Assembly (NCBI GenBank): GCA_033060915.1
Contig: CM065378.1
Coordinates: 13,087,501 to 13,151,500, forward strand
Reading direction: 5' to 3'
Source: Euryodendron excelsum
Taxonomy: Eukaryota; Streptophyta; Magnoliopsida; Ericales; Pentaphylacaceae
DNA length: 64,000 nt
Shown in pieces: positions 61,430 to 64,000 of this stretch. Numbering within the stretch: the stretch's first letter is position 1; each line of letters opens with the position of its first letter. A program made the translations under genes and the position numbers. A model generated the notes under the pieces. It had not been told where the DNA came from. It made no database searches and worked only from the letters and a program-made list of their open reading frames with translations.

Positions 61430-62086
61430 ATGCCGAAGAGAAAAGGGTTATTCGGTGTGTCGTCCAGTCGTTCAGTCCCAGGCGACGAGACACACTCAAA
61501 CATCCGAACCTCTTTAGATTTCCTTAGGGTGGGTACGTACACGAATGCAATCGGTAACAAATGGTATGGCCAAAAACATCTATTTCACAACAAACCTGTC
61601 ATAATACACGATACGACGGGTCCAGTTAGCCACATATTCATTGGCGAGGCTTCCCAACGACCACCCCGCGGTGTGACAGACGACCAATGCAACAGGTTGA
61701 CGTTGCCGTGGGAAGACTTACTTGATAAACGGCGTGAACAAGAGATGTATTGCCGATGGCATGGCCTTCGTATCCTAAAGGCTCGTTCAGCTAAGGTGTG
61801 GGGGAGTCCGTCATATTCAAGTAGTAAGGTCATAAAAGCGCTCGAACGCGAGATTAATCAAATGCAACGAAGGTTGGATAGGTATCATTTTACAGAGCAT
61901 GCGAAGAAAGAATGTGCTGATCCAACACAACGAATAATAGACATTATTGAAGATCCGTTGCTGGTATTTGACCCAGAACTTTCGGACTTCTCAGAAGAAG
62001 AAGGCGACGATGACTATATTAACTATCTGCCTAGTAGCCTTTCAATTGCTGAAAAATCACTGTGCTGTTACGAACATGGTCCATAA
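61430..62086 (+). CDS. unknown 218-aa protein, convergent with the MULE transposase
   Basis: An intact single-exon frame with its own TATA box. I do not recognise the family. The N-terminus is basic (MPKRKG); the middle has VGTYTNAIGNKWYGQKHLF and SHIFIGEASQRPP, then a charged helical part likely to form coiled coil (KVIKALEREINQMQRRLDRY), and the C-terminus is acidic (SDFSEEEGDDDY). There is no signal peptide or membrane segment. It ends 260 bp from the stop of the oppositely oriented MULE transposase. In maize MuDR the transposase gene mudrA and the accessory gene mudrB are likewise convergent, so this may be the element's second gene. It may equally be an unrelated host or captured gene. 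Confidence 0.6.
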   Translation: MPKRKGLFGVSSSRSVPGDETHSNIRTSLDFLRVGTYTNAIGNKWYGQKHLFHNKPVIIHDTTGPVSHIFIGEASQRPPRGVTDDQCNRLTLPWEDLLDKRREQEMYCRWHGLRILKARSAKVWGSPSYSSSKVIKALEREINQMQRRLDRYHFTEHAKKECADPTQRIIDIIEDPLLVFDPELSDFSEEEGDDDYINYLPSSLSIAEKSLCCYEHGP

Positions 62087-62346
62087 AGCTTATTCATGTT
62101 TTTAGTTAAGTTTGGTGTGAAGTTAGTTAATATGTAACGGTACTATTTGCCATCTTATGTTCCATATAACATATCGATGTAATGGTCATATTTGAGATTT
62201 TCTGTTTCATGTAATATGAGTTCATGTTATTCTAAGTCCATGAATGCATAGAGACAAGAGAACTACCATTACATAACAAAATAAATTACATCCATAACAA
62301 AATACAGTTACTTAAGGTGTCCAAACAACAACTACTATTATGCCAC

Positions 62347-64000
62347 TCACCGAAGCCTCTCCGGACATTTTCGCTTGTCATGGCCAGTTTGTTGACAAAG
62401 ACTGCAGTGGTAGCTGTGCTTTTGCCTGGAGGTGTCCATTTCATTGCGAATACGGGCCGTTTTGGGCCGACCGGGCTTTGGATTCAGTGATCGCAAACGG
62501 TTTGTATTAGGGAGCAACATCGGCATACTACTCAAAGGCCAATAATCTTCATGGGGCATTAAGCTAAAATTAGAATCCCAAATGCGTGGGTATACATCAA
62601 TTCTGTACTCTGGCGCCACCAAGTAAAACGGATCGACGCCTAAGTCCGTAGTGACAGCAAGCATGTGTGAACATGGATATAGGTTGATGATGTATTTTGA
62701 ACAAGAATAGCTGGGCTGGTTAAGTCTTACAACCTGCTTGTGCCCACCCAGCATCCCGTGGTGTGTTGTTTCGATCTCATATTCACCTTCTTGCCTGTGA
62801 ACGAAATTTAAATTAGTGTCATTGTCACAAAAATACTGGTCAGCTTAAAAGTTATGGTAGCGCATTTATCTGTTAAACGCTCTCAACAAATGTGTATTTC
62901 TTTTGCACTGGTATGTTTCAATTTGTTTTTGTAGCTTGCGGCCATACTGCAAACCAGCATTCCGATTCTTAATACACTCAATTCTCCTCTTGTCAAAATA
63001 CTTAACAAGCCGGTGGAATGTAGTTTCCACACATGCCGTGATGGGCACATTCTGAGCACCCCTCAATACACTGTTAAATCCTTCAGATAGGTTTGTAGTC
63101 AAAATCCCCCACCTACGACCTCCATCATGTGCAAGTGTCCATTTTTCAGCCTCCATCTCTTCCAACCAATTTAATGCCTCTGGTTTAAGATTGTCAATCT
63201 CCTTCATAATCAAGTTGAACTTCTGAATTTGATGGCAACTACCAGCCCTCCATATCAAATCCATAAATTTCGTGTTGCTGAATTTCTTATTGAAATTGCT
63301 ACGGACGTGCCTGAGGCAATATCGATGATATCCAATCGGTCGCAAACGCGGATGTTCCCAGTACTGCACAACAGCATTCAACAGGCCATTGTGCCTATCA
63401 GATATCAACGTGATGCCCTCACGGTTAGGCACTACATGTCGTCTCAAGTTCTTAATAAACCATGACCACGACGCTGTAGTCTCTTCATCTATAATGGCAA
63501 AAGCAAGTGGTAAAATGTGTTGGTCACTAGTTGATGCGGTAGCTACCAGCATCTTCCCAGTGTATTTGCCATTAAGGAAAGTTCCATTAATGCCGATAAC
63601 AGGAGGGCAGTGAGCGAATCCATCGATGGCGGGTTTGAAAGCCCAGAACACATAATTAAACACCACCTCATCTGGCATAGTCGACGGCAACACATTCCAG
63701 TCTACAACTATCCCAGGATTAAAGGTCTGTAGTGCCGTCATGTACCGGGGAAGCTTCGTGTACGACTCGTCCCAATTCCCAAATATGACCTCAAAGGCTC
63801 TTATTTTCGCAAGCCATACCTTCCTGTAAGATACTGTGTGCTCTAATGCAGTTCGTACGGTGGTGATAAGCGTGCCACCTTCGTTTTCGCATCTGCCTGT
63901 ACATAAACATCGACCACGTTCAAGTGTACATATAAACAACTCCCGTTTTAATTTTAAGTTACATTAGTTTAAAAGAAATATAGTTTACCTTAACTGAGTC
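62347..64000 (-). CDS. Mutator-like (MULE) transposase, partial, runs off the window
   Basis: A DNA transposase of the plant Mutator superfamily. An internal exon (63896-62888) has YRKVWLAKIRAFEVIFGNWD, then PPVIGINGTFLNGKYTGKM, LAFAIIDEETTASWSWF, LISDRHNGLL, YHRYCLRHVRSNF and NLSEGFNSVLRG. Splicing from TTT/GTTGAG to an acceptor CACAG joins it to the last exon (62794-62347), which has IETTHH, a SWIM-type zinc finger (YSCSKYIINLYPCSHML) and a terminal CCHC knuckle (CSLCQQTGHDKRKC). The N-terminus lies beyond 64000. Two key residues differ from the family: the first catalytic Asp of DGTF is Asn, and the first Cys of the SWIM CxC is Tyr. Frames are otherwise open. The element is probably recent but not active in this copy. 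Confidence 0.88.

Noticed and set aside
62340..62352. Continuation of the MULE transposase through a good donor (G/GTGAGT) into the Arg/Gly exon at 60739
   Set aside because: The phase after that donor does not fit the open frame of the Arg/Gly exon; the CCHC knuckle followed by a stop is the usual end.
1..64000. CRISPR arrays, rRNA and tRNA genes
   Set aside because: No regularly spaced repeats or RNA gene sequences were seen; tRNA-like boxes belong to SINE fragments.

Overview
The window is nuclear DNA of a flowering plant, most likely a woody dicot. The genes have many short exons with GT-AG introns, the DNA is AT-rich, CT/GA/CA microsatellites are common, and plant transposons of several classes are present (copia LTR element, solo LTR, MITEs, SINE fragments, a Mutator-like transposase). 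I cannot name the species. No bacterial-type features, CRISPR arrays or tRNA genes were seen.

Layout. A small PP1 inhibitor-3 gene lies at 1.6 kb (+). After a gene-free stretch come two GH28 polygalacturonase genes on the minus strand (7.5-11.4 kb, 7 exons, 518 aa; 18.4-21.6 kb, 9 exons, 462 aa). A decayed pentatricopeptide-repeat (PPR) gene follows at 22 kb (-), then a pyroglutamyl-peptidase I (peptidase C15) gene at 24-29 kb (-) whose last exon carries a frameshift. RBM48, a minor-spliceosome factor, is at 30.9-33.3 kb (+). It converges on a BOI/BRG-type RING E3 ligase at 34.7-39.4 kb (-). After a 6.4-kb AT-rich spacer there is a small plant-specific TIGR01589-type gene at 45.9-46.8 kb (+) and INNER NO OUTER (INO, a YABBY ovule-integument regulator) at 47.6-49.3 kb (-). 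Exon boundaries were set by hand from reading frame, splice dinucleotides and family knowledge.

From about 50.5 kb the window is mostly mobile DNA. A 7.0-kb Ty1/copia (Tnt1/Tork-like) element on the minus strand has intact LTRs and a 5-bp target duplication, and a 1.75-kb probable solo LTR is nested in its reverse-transcriptase region with its own 5-bp duplication. Next come exon-like fragments, a ubiquitin-RPS27a pseudogene with a nonsense codon, an Arg/Gly-rich ORF, and at the right edge a MULE transposase (-). That transposase is convergent with an intact 218-aa ORF (+) that has its own TATA box and four upstream G-boxes. This resembles the two-gene layout of maize MuDR and is the best candidate for something undescribed.

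The order INO, C15 peptidase, PPR (decayed), polygalacturonase matches, as I remember it, the order around INO on Arabidopsis chromosome 1 (At1g23420 to At1g23460). The central window therefore looks like an old conserved block with RBM48, a RING ligase and a second polygalacturonase interspersed or flanking. The genes do not form an operon-like pathway. The two polygalacturonases share a cell-wall pectin role; the others act in signalling, splicing, peptide turnover and ovule development.
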